From a virus, in the IMG/VR virus record IMGVR_UViG_3300035698_009402, positions 1 to 51,658 of that record: a stretch of DNA of 51,658 nt; one strand, 5' to 3'. Positions within the stretch are counted from its first letter, which is position 1; every line of letters begins with the position of its first letter. The notes below the pieces were generated by a model, which saw nothing but the letters and a program-made list of their open reading frames with translations, did not search any database and was not told the origin of the DNA. The position numbers and the translations under genes were made by a program. Below are positions 35,574 to 44,833 of this stretch, one piece after another.

Positions 35574-36867
35574 TTGTTTCTATGTATCCTTTATTATTAT
35601 AATAACTAACCCTTTTCTTTTGCTGTTTAATCATCAAATTTCCTTTAAGTTGTGTATCTCTAACTAAAGGAAAATTTAGTCTACCGTCGTAATCGTTTTG
35701 TATTCTGCCTATTCTTTGTTCCAATTTACTGGGATTATTACTAGGAGATATTAAGTATAAAGTATCTAATCTAGCGCAAGTTATGGCTTCGTCAAATAAA
35801 GTAGTTGTTAAAATGCCTTTAACATCTTTGCCAACTCTACTGACTATACTATCTCTAGCGGCACTATTAGTAGAACCAGTTACTACCTCCATACCATGTA
35901 TTAGTTCTTTCAGTCTCTGTAAAGCATCTACTCTTTCAAATATAATAAGAGGACATCTATTATTATGTATGTCTCTTACTGCATACTTCCCCACTAACTC
36001 TAAATAGGATTGTTGTTGCCCTAGTGCCGTAATACTTCTAGACCAGTCTTTTTTAACATCTACTATATGCATTTTGTAATCAGTAGGTATTAAACAATAG
36101 TAAGTAGTCATAGGTTTTTCTTTAGCATCATATAAAAAAGGGGTAAAATAGTAAGGCATTAAAACATCCCTACCATCTTTTCTTTTAGGAGTACCGCTTA
36201 TTCCTATACTTATTCTAGCATTTATACCATTTACACATTTAGAATACATATTAGCCCCTACATTATGACATTCATCAATCATAATCATGCCAAAACTATC
36301 ATGTAAGTAAGATAAATTATTAAGAACAGTTTTATATATACCTACAGTTATAGGTTTAATATCTACAGTTCCATCCCCTAATTTACCTGCATCGTAATTT
36401 AAAAATGTTTTTATTTCACGTATCCATTGATTTAAAGACATTATATCCTTAACTAGTATTAAACATGTAGTAGGTGTTTTAGATATTATATTACAAGCTG
36501 CTACAGTTTTACCCCATCTAGGTCTTGCCATTAATATACCAGATCTAGTTATATTATTTTTAGTATTAGTAAAACTATCAACAGCAATTTCTTGAGTCTC
36601 TCGTAATTGTCCTATAAAACTAGGTGTTTCGAATTTAGGATAATTTCGTTTATCCACTATTTCATCCCATTCTAAATCCCACCAGCTATTCTTAGGTAAA
36701 TAGAAATAGTCACAATTATTATACTCTTGCACTATAGTATAGTGTTCGTTTTGCAAGGCCCAACTATACTTTTCATGAACTTGATCTATATCAAAATCTA
36801 TTAAATCTTTTTTATAAATCTTTATCTTATCAGATACTTCTATCTTTTTACAACGTAATTTGCTCAT
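35560..36867 (-). CDS. SF2 helicase, UvsW-like
   Basis: 435 residues from the ATG at 36867; an upstream ATG at 36900 is also in frame. Helicase motifs are Q-like LRETQEIAV, motif I ARPRWGKT, Ia-like LVKDIMSLNQW, motif II MIDECHN, motif III GISGTPKR, and motif VI EQRIGRIQNDY. This is the layout of UvsW-type branch-migration helicases and DEAH-like phage helicases. It would unwind recombination intermediates or R-loops. Confidence 0.85.
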   Translation of the reverse strand: MSKLRCKKIEVSDKIKIYKKDLIDFDIDQVHEKYSWALQNEHYTIVQEYNNCDYFYLPKNSWWDLEWDEIVDKRNYPKFETPSFIGQLRETQEIAVDSFTNTKNNITRSGILMARPRWGKTVAACNIISKTPTTCLILVKDIMSLNQWIREIKTFLNYDAGKLGDGTVDIKPITVGIYKTVLNNLSYLHDSFGMIMIDECHNVGANMYSKCVNGINARISIGISGTPKRKDGRDVLMPYYFTPFLYDAKEKPMTTYYCLIPTDYKMHIVDVKKDWSRSITALGQQQSYLELVGKYAVRDIHNNRCPLIIFERVDALQRLKELIHGMEVVTGSTNSAARDSIVSRVGKDVKGILTTTLFDEAITCARLDTLYLISPSNNPSKLEQRIGRIQNDYDGRLNFPLVRDTQLKGNLMIKQQKKRVSYYNNKGYIETNDLL

Positions 36868-37333
36868 CTTCTTGTCTGAAATGACTAATAGAATATACAT
36901 ACCAGCAATTATCTATATATACTACTTGAGCATACATACCTATTAATTCTACTTCTGTAAAATAGTTAGGTATTTTAATAGGATAAGATATTCTATCTAA
37001 TATTATATAGTTACCTATTTTATTCATAATTTTTTTACTGGATCTTTTAAATTTCTGTTTTTTATGTAAATCATATATAATGCAATTATTATCTATTGCC
37101 CATACAGTTTTACTATTTATTAGTTCATTTATATTTCTACATGTATAATCAAATTTCATTCTATTTTTCATAACTAATAGTTTTTCTAAATATGAACAAT
37201 TTATACTAGTATCATTAATCAAGTACCAAACTGTGGATTTACACCCAAACAGTTTGGTACTTTCATATTTTAATGTAGGGTTAGTTTGTAATCCGAATAT
37301 GGGATAATTTATATTCGAAAATTTACTCTTCAT
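36848..37333 (-). CDS. Protein of unknown function between polymerase and helicase
   Basis: 161 residues, basic, with several Cys and Tyr and no clear motif (KIPNYFTEVELIGMYAQ near the end). The ribosome site GGAGG is strong. It overlaps the polymerase gene by 11 bases and the helicase gene by 20, which supports coding. Nothing more can be said from the sequence. Confidence 0.6.
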   Translation of the reverse strand: MKSKFSNINYPIFGLQTNPTLKYESTKLFGCKSTVWYLINDTSINCSYLEKLLVMKNRMKFDYTCRNINELINSKTVWAIDNNCIIYDLHKKQKFKRSSKKIMNKIGNYIILDRISYPIKIPNYFTEVELIGMYAQVVYIDNCWYVYSISHFRQEDEQITL

Positions 37334-39599
37334 TTGCCTCCGCCCAAGTATCTCCTACTCCAAAATCTACTTTAATAGGAGTTCCAGCTATACTTAAACC
37401 TCTATCTAGTTGAAGAAAGTCTCTAGTAATCTTAATATATTCTTCTACTAAATCTTCTCTAACTTCGCTAACAATAGAGTCGTGAACCAGTGTAAAAGGT
37501 AAAACAGCTTCTTCATATTGGTTAGCGGCTATCCAATCCATTAAATCACTAAATCCCATAAGGTTAATATCACTAGCAACACTTTGTACTAAGAAATTGA
37601 CACCACTACGTACCGCATGACCTGCTACGCCTTTATTTTTGCTCTTACTTTCAGGTAATCTTCTTTTTCTACCGTAATAACTATAGATATATGCGTTATC
37701 CTGAATAAATCTGTTACTACTATTAATAAAAGATCGTAGATTACTAGCTTCTTTGAAGTAGGTTTTAATATGTTGTTCAGCTTCTTTAACGGTAATTTCA
37801 TTACCCGGTTCACAACTTGCATTAACTTCTTCTGCAACTTTATAAGGTCCTGCCTGATACATGATACCGAAAGTAATAGCTTTAGATATCTGTCTAAGAT
37901 CGGGAAGTAACTTTTTAATATCCGCCACGTCACACGCAGGTTTGAACATTTTCTTAGCAATATAACTATGAAAATCTAGTCCGCTCTTAAAAGCTTCTTG
38001 TAAAAATGGATCATTACTTAGTACTGCTGCATAATACACTTCAGCAGTACCTAGGTCGCATTGAACAATCTTATATCCGGGTCTAGCTCGGAAAATACTT
38101 TTAACAGTTTTATCATCTCTTTGAATATTCTGATAGTTTAGAATACCACTACTAGATAGTCTACCACTAGTTGTTCCATGCAGATTAAAATTACTTCTTA
38201 ATCTACCGTCTTTATCTACACCATTTTTGATATTCATCAAATAAGTATTAAGTAGTTTACTCTTTTTTCTTAAATCTAATATAGCTTCTGCTATAGGATG
38301 TTCTAATTGTCCTAATACTTCCGCATCAGTACTTGCTACTCCTGTAGCCGTTCTTTTAGTAGGAGCTAATCCGATTATTTCAAACAATAACTTACGTAAT
38401 TGTAAAACACTATTTGGATTAAAAGGCTTACCTTGGATACTTTCTAATTCCAGTATTTCAGGACTTTTATTAATATCATATAAACAATCTTCAATATCAT
38501 CTTTTAACATAGAAATATGTTTATCTAAATCTGTTATCTCAATAGGTCCGCCATTATTTTCCATTTTCATTAGGTTTACTAATATAGGTAATAGAATATT
38601 ATAGTATAGATACTTAAATCTTTCATTTCTTTCAATTGCTGGTAAAAATTTATCCCTTAATTGATAAGTACCGTCCCCGTCCCTGAAAGCATATTCACAA
38701 AGTATTTCAGTAGGTATCATACCATAATTAAAATCGGCTAATTTAATCTTTTCTGCTCTGCAAAATTCTTTCTTGAATACATCTAATTCTTTTTCGTAAT
38801 CTCCTAGATCAGTGTATTTCATTGCTAACCCTTTTAAGCCATGACTACCTGTAGCTTCATTTAACACATAATGCATTATCATAGTATCATGGAAGTTAGG
38901 GAAAATTAATCCGTATTCATACTTTAGGAAAGCCATATCGAACTTAGCGTTATGAAAGATAGCTATTTTTTCATTAAAATAATCTTGTAATTCATCTAAA
39001 TATTGTTTAAATACTTCTGCTGTAACATATATTCCTTGATGCTTATAACAACTAAGCACAACTCCAAGTATATTACCTTTTCTAGGAGATAAACTTGTAG
39101 TTTCAATATCTACTACAACTTCACCAACTTCTTCCATTTCTTCAAGATAATCTTCAAAATCTTCACAATTAGATATATATCTATAGTCTTTGAAATTAAC
39201 TTCTATTGTATTAGTATCAGTTAATAATTGTTTTAATAATACAAAAGCTCTTAGGATATCTTCTTTATACTGAGGCTTAAATTCTACCATACTAGGATTA
39301 ATTATAGGAAAGTATAAATCTTCAATCAACATACCGTTATACTTAGTAATACCCGTCATACTCTTGTCCCCTAGTAAAGGGGGGGTATATTTTAAACTTT
39401 CGGCACCTACTGGGCAAATATAGGTATAATTCTGTAACTCTGTAGCATCTAAATCTACATTCTTTGATAATATTTTATCACGTTCTTCACTACATAAAAA
39501 AAGTATATCAATATTTATTCCGATATAATCGAAATATTCTTTAAAAATACTATATGCATCATCTGTTTTGCTAGGTAATATTATTACTGCTGTTTTCAT
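37323..39599 (-). CDS. DNA polymerase I-like, family A, with 3'-5' exonuclease
   Basis: 758 residues. After about 150 residues without a 5' exonuclease domain, the proofreading motifs are VVVDIETTSLSP, FHNAKFDMAFL and AFRDGDGTYQL. The polymerase part has motif A VQCDLGTAEVYYAA, motif B RQISKAITFGIMYQAG and motif C LVHDSIVSEV. The position matching E. coli Phe762 is Phe. The 5'-3' exonuclease is a separate gene at 25314. GAGGAA precedes the ATG. It is the replicative polymerase. Confidence 0.95.
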   Translation of the reverse strand: MKTAVIILPSKTDDAYSIFKEYFDYIGINIDILFLCSEERDKILSKNVDLDATELQNYTYICPVGAESLKYTPPLLGDKSMTGITKYNGMLIEDLYFPIINPSMVEFKPQYKEDILRAFVLLKQLLTDTNTIEVNFKDYRYISNCEDFEDYLEEMEEVGEVVVDIETTSLSPRKGNILGVVLSCYKHQGIYVTAEVFKQYLDELQDYFNEKIAIFHNAKFDMAFLKYEYGLIFPNFHDTMIMHYVLNEATGSHGLKGLAMKYTDLGDYEKELDVFKKEFCRAEKIKLADFNYGMIPTEILCEYAFRDGDGTYQLRDKFLPAIERNERFKYLYYNILLPILVNLMKMENNGGPIEITDLDKHISMLKDDIEDCLYDINKSPEILELESIQGKPFNPNSVLQLRKLLFEIIGLAPTKRTATGVASTDAEVLGQLEHPIAEAILDLRKKSKLLNTYLMNIKNGVDKDGRLRSNFNLHGTTSGRLSSSGILNYQNIQRDDKTVKSIFRARPGYKIVQCDLGTAEVYYAAVLSNDPFLQEAFKSGLDFHSYIAKKMFKPACDVADIKKLLPDLRQISKAITFGIMYQAGPYKVAEEVNASCEPGNEITVKEAEQHIKTYFKEASNLRSFINSSNRFIQDNAYIYSYYGRKRRLPESKSKNKGVAGHAVRSGVNFLVQSVASDINLMGFSDLMDWIAANQYEEAVLPFTLVHDSIVSEVREDLVEEYIKITRDFLQLDRGLSIAGTPIKVDFGVGDTWAEANEE

Positions 39600-40465
39600 A
39601 TGGTTTCCTCATTCAATGTTTGCCTTATTTCTTCTAATGTGAGATCACCTGGATCTTTGTTGAAAGGTACTCTGGCTATATTTGTTTTAATATAATTTCT
39701 CTCTAATAATTCTTTTACTTTGTGAGCACCTGCTATACCGGCCTTATCTCCGTCAAACATAACAGTTACTTCAGTACAGTTTATATTATTTAATAATTGT
39801 ATCTTAGTTTTAGTTAAGTTAGCAACTCCAAAATTACATAATGTAGAGGTGTAGCCGTGCTGCCATAGATTTAGTAAATCATATAAACCTTCCACTAATA
39901 TAACATGCTTTTTAAAGGATAATCTGTCTATAGGAAATAGAACATCACTCTTTTTACTATTTTCTGGATATCTCATATATTTAGGTCTAATACTATTAGG
40001 AATAGTATCCCTGCATTCTAGAAACTTAAGTTTCCCATATTGATAAACAGGAACACATATATACTTTTCTAAGTTATGTTTCTGAGTCCAGAAAGCTTTA
40101 AAGTCTCTCATAGTTTCATTATTTACTAATTTAACAGAACCTTCTACAGGTATTGCATCATCAGGAATAATTAAATTACTAATGCTCTTTATATTTCTTA
40201 TTTTATCTTGTAATAATTCTTTCTTAAATGTTTGATTAGTAGTTATCTCTAATTTAGTAGAGATACCTAAATGTTTTAGAAAAGATTTATAGCTACCTGA
40301 ATACCCACAACTCCAACAGTTGTATATATTTTTGGCAAGGTTAAATTGCATACTAGGACTAGTATCTTCATGTTCGGGATTTATACATTTTATCTTTATT
40401 TCTTGTACATTATTTGTTTTTATATAATTAATACCATTGTCGTCTAATATTTTAAGTATATCCAT
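39596..40465 (-). CDS. DNA primase, DnaG-like (zinc finger and Toprim)
   Basis: 289 residues from the ATG at 40465, which overlaps the radical SAM stop (TAATG); an upstream in-frame ATG at 40486 is less likely. The CHC2-type zinc finger is C-I-N-P-E-H then C-W-S-C-G at about residues 25-52. The Toprim core is HVILVEGLYDLLNL and VTVMFDGDKAG. It makes primers with the DnaB-type helicase of the same operon. It overlaps polA by 4 bases. Confidence 0.92.
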   Translation of the reverse strand: MDILKILDDNGINYIKTNNVQEIKIKCINPEHEDTSPSMQFNLAKNIYNCWSCGYSGSYKSFLKHLGISTKLEITTNQTFKKELLQDKIRNIKSISNLIIPDDAIPVEGSVKLVNNETMRDFKAFWTQKHNLEKYICVPVYQYGKLKFLECRDTIPNSIRPKYMRYPENSKKSDVLFPIDRLSFKKHVILVEGLYDLLNLWQHGYTSTLCNFGVANLTKTKIQLLNNINCTEVTVMFDGDKAGIAGAHKVKELLERNYIKTNIARVPFNKDPGDLTLEEIRQTLNEETI

Positions 40466-41325
40466 TATTTTACAAACATCCCACAACTAGCCTTAACATC
40501 ATATCCTACTCTATTTATTAACTTAACATCAGCTATTGTTTTTAGCATTTTTACATTTTCATTAATTAAATTAATATCGCTTTCTTCACTATGACCTTCG
40601 TAAGGGGGGTTGTATTGAATAATATTTACTTTAGGAACATATGGTAATTCTAACTTTTCTATAAAAGACATTATATTTTCTGTATTTTCAATACTATCGT
40701 TTTCATTCTTAATATACGCCCAATGAAATCTTATATAAGCACCTTTTTGTTCTGCTGTTTTTAAGTAATAATAAGTTTGTTCTAAATTACTAGCTTTAGG
40801 TAGCCATTTTTTTCTAAAAGTCTGATTGGTACTATAAAGACTGTGATACAGATGAGTACTATAATCTTTATGAAAATAAGAACTAAAATGCTTACTATTC
40901 ATTGATTTAGGTAATATACTAGAAATATTAAATCTAACATTATATATACCTACGTTGTACGCTAAATTTTGTAATTCATAATATAAGCTACTATTCAATA
41001 TACTACCAAAACTTAAAGGCTCTCCTCTAGCCATAAAATTGAAGTGAACTTTGGTAATTTTTTCTCTATTATCTACATTGGTTAAATTAGCTAAAGCAAT
41101 ACTGGCTTGTATTAGTAGCTCATCTAAAGTAGCACGTATTTCTTCTGTTTGTCCCGTTTGTGTTAAATGACAAAATCTACATGATCTATTACAGCCATTA
41201 TAAGTACTTAAATAGATAATAATATAATCTGATTTTCGTTGCACAAACCTACTTTCAAAAAACCCGTCTTGTTTTTCAAAAGTATAATTAACACTACTAT
41301 CTATTTTACTTCTTAATATTTCCAC
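40465..41325 (-). CDS. Radical SAM enzyme, RlmN/Cfr-like
   Basis: 286 residues with a GTG start overlapping the helicase stop (TAGTG). Cys45, Cys49 and Cys52 form the C-x3-C-x2-C cluster (YNGCNRSCRFCHLT). RlmN/Cfr landmarks follow: FNFMARGEPLSF, LYHSLYSTNQTFRKKWLP, IQYNPPYEGHS, and the methyl-carrier Cys281 in KASCGMF. The second catalytic Cys (E. coli RlmN C118, seven residues before the first cluster Cys) is replaced by Tyr38. The N-terminal helical domain of RlmN is absent. Family members methylate C2 or C8 of adenosine in RNA; the substrate here is unknown. Confidence 0.8.
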   Translation of the reverse strand: MEILRSKIDSSVNYTFEKQDGFFESRFVQRKSDYIIIYLSTYNGCNRSCRFCHLTQTGQTEEIRATLDELLIQASIALANLTNVDNREKITKVHFNFMARGEPLSFGSILNSSLYYELQNLAYNVGIYNVRFNISSILPKSMNSKHFSSYFHKDYSTHLYHSLYSTNQTFRKKWLPKASNLEQTYYYLKTAEQKGAYIRFHWAYIKNENDSIENTENIMSFIEKLELPYVPKVNIIQYNPPYEGHSEESDINLINENVKMLKTIADVKLINRVGYDVKASCGMFVK

Positions 41326-42710
41326 TATCCTATATCCCTATCACTTTCTTTACTTCCATATCTGATTTTATTAGTTACGCTTTCGTTAAGTAAATTAGAG
41401 TTACTGTTATCAATACTTACAGTATCCCAATCCATATTAATATCAAAATTAATAGCTGCTCCGTTTCTTATTTTTGCAGTATGAATATTAATACTTGTTC
41501 CACCATCTTTCGGAGGAAAGAATACAAAACTTTTATCTGCACTGTCCAAAATACCTTTAGCAAATCTAGCTTCACCAGATTCATCTATTTGATACGGACT
41601 TAATAATGTTATATCATACTTTCTAGATATTGTTTTTAAATTTTCAGCTAATTCTACTTGAGCCTTCCAATCTTTTTTATCTGGGTGACTTATTATGTTT
41701 ATATAATCTACTACAGCTAAGGTAAAATTAGGATATTTATTCTTAAATAAGTTACAATAGTGATCTATTCTGGATAATGTAAGAGACTCATCGTCAATGA
41801 TAAAAAATCTATTATCCTTAAACTTAGGCTTAGTAGCGTTATTGAATTTAAATTCAAATTGTTTAAAATCTTCGTCAGTACCACATTTACTTAATAGTTC
41901 CATATATTCTTGATACTTACTATCTTTTTGATAGAAATGATCCATCTTACCTTTAGCCATTTGTACTTTTTGACCTAGATCAATTTGGTTTTTGTATATA
42001 TCTAGAAAAGGTACTTTACTTACCATAGATACTAATCTATCATGTACTTCTTTATATCTCATTTCAATAGTAAAGAAAGCTACAGTATTTCCTCCATTAT
42101 ATCTGTGATTAGCACAATTTAAAGATATAATAGATTTACCACTACCTCTTCTACCGCCTAACATGACTAACTCTTGTAAAGCAAATCCTCCATTTTTAGA
42201 GTCAAAATGTTCACTTAATCCACTAGGATGTAGATCAAAACTATCTCCTGAAGGTATCAAATCTAAATCTGCCGCTACGTCAAAACATTCATCTTCAATA
42301 GTTATATTGTTATTTAGTTTTAGTAGATGATTTTGTAAACTATCCATAACTTCTACAGTTTCAAATTCTTCTATTTGATCTAGAAACTTATCTAAGAAAT
42401 TTAAAGTATTATCTCTAACATAATAATCTTGTAATTGAGATACTATAAATTCATTTTGTATATTAGCTACTTCATTTTCTTCAGTTAATACTTCATTCTC
42501 TAAATAATCTTGTATAAAACTATCCTTATAACTAGATAGTAATTCATCTTTGGTAGGCAGCCGTGTATTAGCACTATAGAATTTTTCTATAGTAGAAAAC
42601 AGAGTAAAAGACGATCCTGAGAAAAACTCAGCACGCATTTTACTATAAAATTCATGATTTTCATCTGTTATAAGTCTACTTAAAGCTACTTGTTGTAAAT
42701 CTAAGCTCAT
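41325..42710 (-). CDS. Replicative DNA helicase, DnaB-like
   Basis: 461 residues. An N-terminal helical domain of about 150 residues precedes the RecA-like core with Walker A MLGGRRGSGKS, then TVAFFTIEMRYKEV, Walker B FTLAVVDYINIIS, and LSPYQIDESGEARF. A hexameric helicase that works with the primase two genes downstream. GGAGGG precedes the ATG. Confidence 0.92.
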   Translation of the reverse strand: MSLDLQQVALSRLITDENHEFYSKMRAEFFSGSSFTLFSTIEKFYSANTRLPTKDELLSSYKDSFIQDYLENEVLTEENEVANIQNEFIVSQLQDYYVRDNTLNFLDKFLDQIEEFETVEVMDSLQNHLLKLNNNITIEDECFDVAADLDLIPSGDSFDLHPSGLSEHFDSKNGGFALQELVMLGGRRGSGKSIISLNCANHRYNGGNTVAFFTIEMRYKEVHDRLVSMVSKVPFLDIYKNQIDLGQKVQMAKGKMDHFYQKDSKYQEYMELLSKCGTDEDFKQFEFKFNNATKPKFKDNRFFIIDDESLTLSRIDHYCNLFKNKYPNFTLAVVDYINIISHPDKKDWKAQVELAENLKTISRKYDITLLSPYQIDESGEARFAKGILDSADKSFVFFPPKDGGTSINIHTAKIRNGAAINFDINMDWDTVSIDNSNSNLLNESVTNKIRYGSKESDRDIG

Positions 42711-43489
42711 TAACCCTCCTTAACAGGGAATAAAAGTTCTCTACCAATTGTTCTAAAACACCTATGATCTCCTAAAACCCATATTCTGTAATATTCTCTA
42801 CCTGTTTTTTCCAATCCGTCTTCTACTGCTTTTACAATATTAGAAACTGCTGTTCTTTTTATCTTTTCGTTATTAGGGTATAAATAATATACAGTATAAT
42901 GAGTATCTTCTTTCATATCTTCTTCTTTACAAATAATGTTACCTTTTCTATCCTTGATAGCACCTGAATGTTCTACGTATTCTTCCTTTACAGGGTTTAA
43001 TAAATATTCTACATAATCTTCATCAAATACTTTATCTACTTCCGCAAAACTACTTTCCTGACTGTAAAACACTTTATCGCCTATTTTAAATTTAGTATCT
43101 AAATCTTGAACAACATGTTCTGTTTTTGCAGGTTTCTTCTTACCTCTACCACGTAAAGGTATATTATTTTCAGTAAGTAATTTTTTAATTCTGTAATCAG
43201 TAACAAAATGATTGTTAGCAATTCTACTTACAGGCATCCCGGAAGTATAATCTTTGATTATACTACTTATTTCTAAACTTGTAAATACCTTCTTTTTATT
43301 TTTATCTCTAAGGTCTTTTTCTCTAGTAAGTGAAGTCTTATAATCTTCAATTAAAGTACTTAATCTTTTAGTATTATAAGGTATTGATAAAAATTCACAA
43401 CAAGCTTTTTTTGTTGCATTTTTATATTCTAACATCCATATAACTTGTCTTACTTTATCTTGGTCTATATCTGTAGCTTTTTTGCTCAT
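42710..43489 (-). CDS. Helix-turn-helix DNA-binding protein with C-terminal beta domain
   Basis: 259 residues. Two HTH-like segments are visible: about 10-55 (DQDKVRQVIWMLEYKNATKK) and 70-110 (LEISSIIKDYTSGMPVSRIA). A beta-rich domain follows from about 135 with FKIGDKVFYSQES, as in small SH3-like folds. As the first gene of the replication operon it may be a regulator or a helicase loader. It has a promoter candidate upstream. Confidence 0.6.
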   Translation of the reverse strand: MSKKATDIDQDKVRQVIWMLEYKNATKKACCEFLSIPYNTKRLSTLIEDYKTSLTREKDLRDKNKKKVFTSLEISSIIKDYTSGMPVSRIANNHFVTDYRIKKLLTENNIPLRGRGKKKPAKTEHVVQDLDTKFKIGDKVFYSQESSFAEVDKVFDEDYVEYLLNPVKEEYVEHSGAIKDRKGNIICKEEDMKEDTHYTVYYLYPNNEKIKRTAVSNIVKAVEDGLEKTGREYYRIWVLGDHRCFRTIGRELLFPVKEG

Positions 43490-43518
43490 ATTTAATACCT
43501 CTTAATTTATATTCTATA

Positions 43519-43547
43519 ATAATATCTTAAAATTATCTAATCAGCAA
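43519..43547 (-). promoter_or_regulatory. Sigma70-like promoter candidate for the replication operon
   Basis: On the minus strand TTGCTG (43547-43542), a 17-base spacer and TATTAT (43524-43519), about 30 bases upstream of the HTH gene's start. It follows the hairpin at 43575-43626. Found by eye. Confidence 0.45.
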
Positions 43548-43574
43548 GTAATTTTTTAAATAATTTTATCCCCT

Positions 43575-43626
43575 AAAAAATCCATAAAAAAACTCAGAGA
43601 TTAATCTGAAGCTTTTTATGGATTCT
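43575..43626. terminator. Intrinsic terminator candidate upstream of the replication operon
   Basis: AATCCATAAAAA on one side pairs with a TTTTTATGGATT-type arm on the other, with a nested TCAGA/TCTGA stem, and A/T runs on both flanks. It separates the small genes at higher coordinates from the promoter candidate at 43519. Confidence 0.65.
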
Positions 43627-43631
43627 TAAAA

Positions 43632-43748
43632 TCAATATAAATACCTGTGTCCGCTTTTTTCTTTTAATCCTAATGTAAAAAATACGCAATAAAATAAAGT
43701 CTTCCAATCACGATTAGAAGCTATACAATATTTAGTATCTAGGGTTAT
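43632..43748 (-). CDS. Candidate small ORF lacking a normal start codon
   Basis: In the 270-base gap there is an open frame of 38 residues ending LKEKSGHRYLY, with normal-looking composition. AAAGGA lies 7 bases before an ATA codon, which would have to serve as start. It may be a gene with a mutated ATG, an ATA start, or a remnant. Otherwise the gap from 43490 to 43759 holds only the terminator and promoter candidates. Confidence 0.3.
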   Translation of the reverse strand: MTLDTKYCIASNRDWKTLFYCVFFTLGLKEKSGHRYLY

Positions 43749-43759
43749 AAAAATATCCT

Positions 43760-44065
43760 TTAATTAATTGTAGTATTAAACGTATACATATTATTTATAA
43801 TTGATTTTATTAGTCCTGTATCTGTGTATTCTATGTCAAAACTTGTTTCTAAGAAATCATAGTGACGTAATAATTTTTCCATGTTAAAGCTGTTTCTATA
43901 ATGATTTTGTAGTTCTTTGTATGTATGATCTTCGTTTTCTACGTTTGGATAAAATCTTTTTATTAGTTGATCAATATACTCTGTTATATCTTTTTCTTCT
44001 AAGTTTAAAATTACATCTAAATTAACTTCCGGTATATTTTTTAAGAATAAATCATCCTGGTTCAT
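43760..44065 (-). CDS. Small protein of unknown function
   Basis: 101 residues, acidic, rich in Asn, Asp and Leu (MNQDDLFLKNIPEVNLDVIL at the start). No motif or membrane segment. It begins just after the terminator U-run at 44070-44081, without a clear ribosome site, so its expression may depend on read-through. Coding is supported mainly by its length and composition. Confidence 0.5.
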   Translation of the reverse strand: MNQDDLFLKNIPEVNLDVILNLEEKDITEYIDQLIKRFYPNVENEDHTYKELQNHYRNSFNMEKLLRHYDFLETSFDIEYTDTGLIKSIINNMYTFNTTIN

Positions 44066-44069
44066 CTTA

Positions 44070-44100
44070 AAAACACAAAAAGGCAGCAGAGTTAACTGCC
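44070..44100 (-). terminator. Intrinsic terminator after the GC-richer HTH-repeat gene
   Basis: On the minus strand GGCAG and CTGCC (44100-44096 and 44086-44082) close a hairpin, followed by the run TTTTTGTGTTTTT (to 44069). It would end or reduce transcription of the 232-residue gene. Confidence 0.6.
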
Positions 44101-44134
44101 ACCCTTATTTGTCGTATTAAGTAAGAAATATTTC

Positions 44135-44833
44135 TTACTTATCTTTGAAAGGACGATCCTTAGCAGATAGCTTTCTGCGAGTTAGAACAGTCTTAATGCC
44201 TCTGTCGGTTGCACCAACTTCCGCAAAATGTTCTACCAATTCAGCTACAGTCATAGTAGCTGCAACTTCATCAATACCATCGTACTTGCTCTTCTTAGCT
44301 TCCTTCTTGTCTCTCTGAGTAGCGGTTAGCTTCATGCTCAATAGCTTACCACGAACACTATTAGTGCTCTTATTTACTGCAGCAGCAATATCTTCAAGGA
44401 AATCCCCATTTTCAGCCATAGAACGTACTGTAGCTTCTTCGTCGTCAGTATAGGTCTTAGGCTTTTCCTTCTTCTCAGTAGGCTTGACGTGCATAGTCAT
44501 TTCCATAGATAGTACCTTACCGGCAATCTGCTTGTTGCTTACGACTCTACCGAAAGTATCACTAAGCTGAGAAGCAATTTCTTCTGCATTGTAAACTCCG
44601 CTATTAGCTTCTAAGAAATTCTTTAATTCCTCAGTTTCCTCTGGGCTAAAGGCAGGCGCTCTGTCAATCTTGGGTACATCATAATCCATTCTACGTAGTT
44701 TAGCGGTTAGGCTTCTACGAGGAACAGCCATTTCTTCCATAACAGATTCTAGCTTTCCTTCAGTTACTCCGTCGGCGAACACTTCGTGTAAACGCTCTAC
44801 TTGTTCTTCTGTGTAATTATACTTTTTTACCAT
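44135..44833 (-). CDS. DNA-binding protein with repeated helix-turn-helix modules
   Basis: 232 residues with at least three similar modules of about 50 residues: TEEQVERLHEVF...SLTAKLRRM, SPEETEELKNFL...KQIAGKVLSMEM and TDDEEATVRSM...NSVRGKLLSMKL, each a Myb/GcrA-like HTH. A fourth shorter helix pair ends the protein. Codons are clearly richer in G and C than in its neighbours, suggesting high expression. AGGAG precedes the ATG and its own terminator follows. It may be an abundant DNA-organising or regulatory protein. Confidence 0.65.
   Translation of the reverse strand: MVKKYNYTEEQVERLHEVFADGVTEGKLESVMEEMAVPRRSLTAKLRRMDYDVPKIDRAPAFSPEETEELKNFLEANSGVYNAEEIASQLSDTFGRVVSNKQIAGKVLSMEMTMHVKPTEKKEKPKTYTDDEEATVRSMAENGDFLEDIAAAVNKSTNSVRGKLLSMKLTATQRDKKEAKKSKYDGIDEVAATMTVAELVEHFAEVGATDRGIKTVLTRRKLSAKDRPFKDK

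Noticed and set aside
37625-37960. 111-residue ORF inside the polymerase gene
   Set aside because: It lies wholly in a well-supported polymerase frame and has no family motif or start signal.
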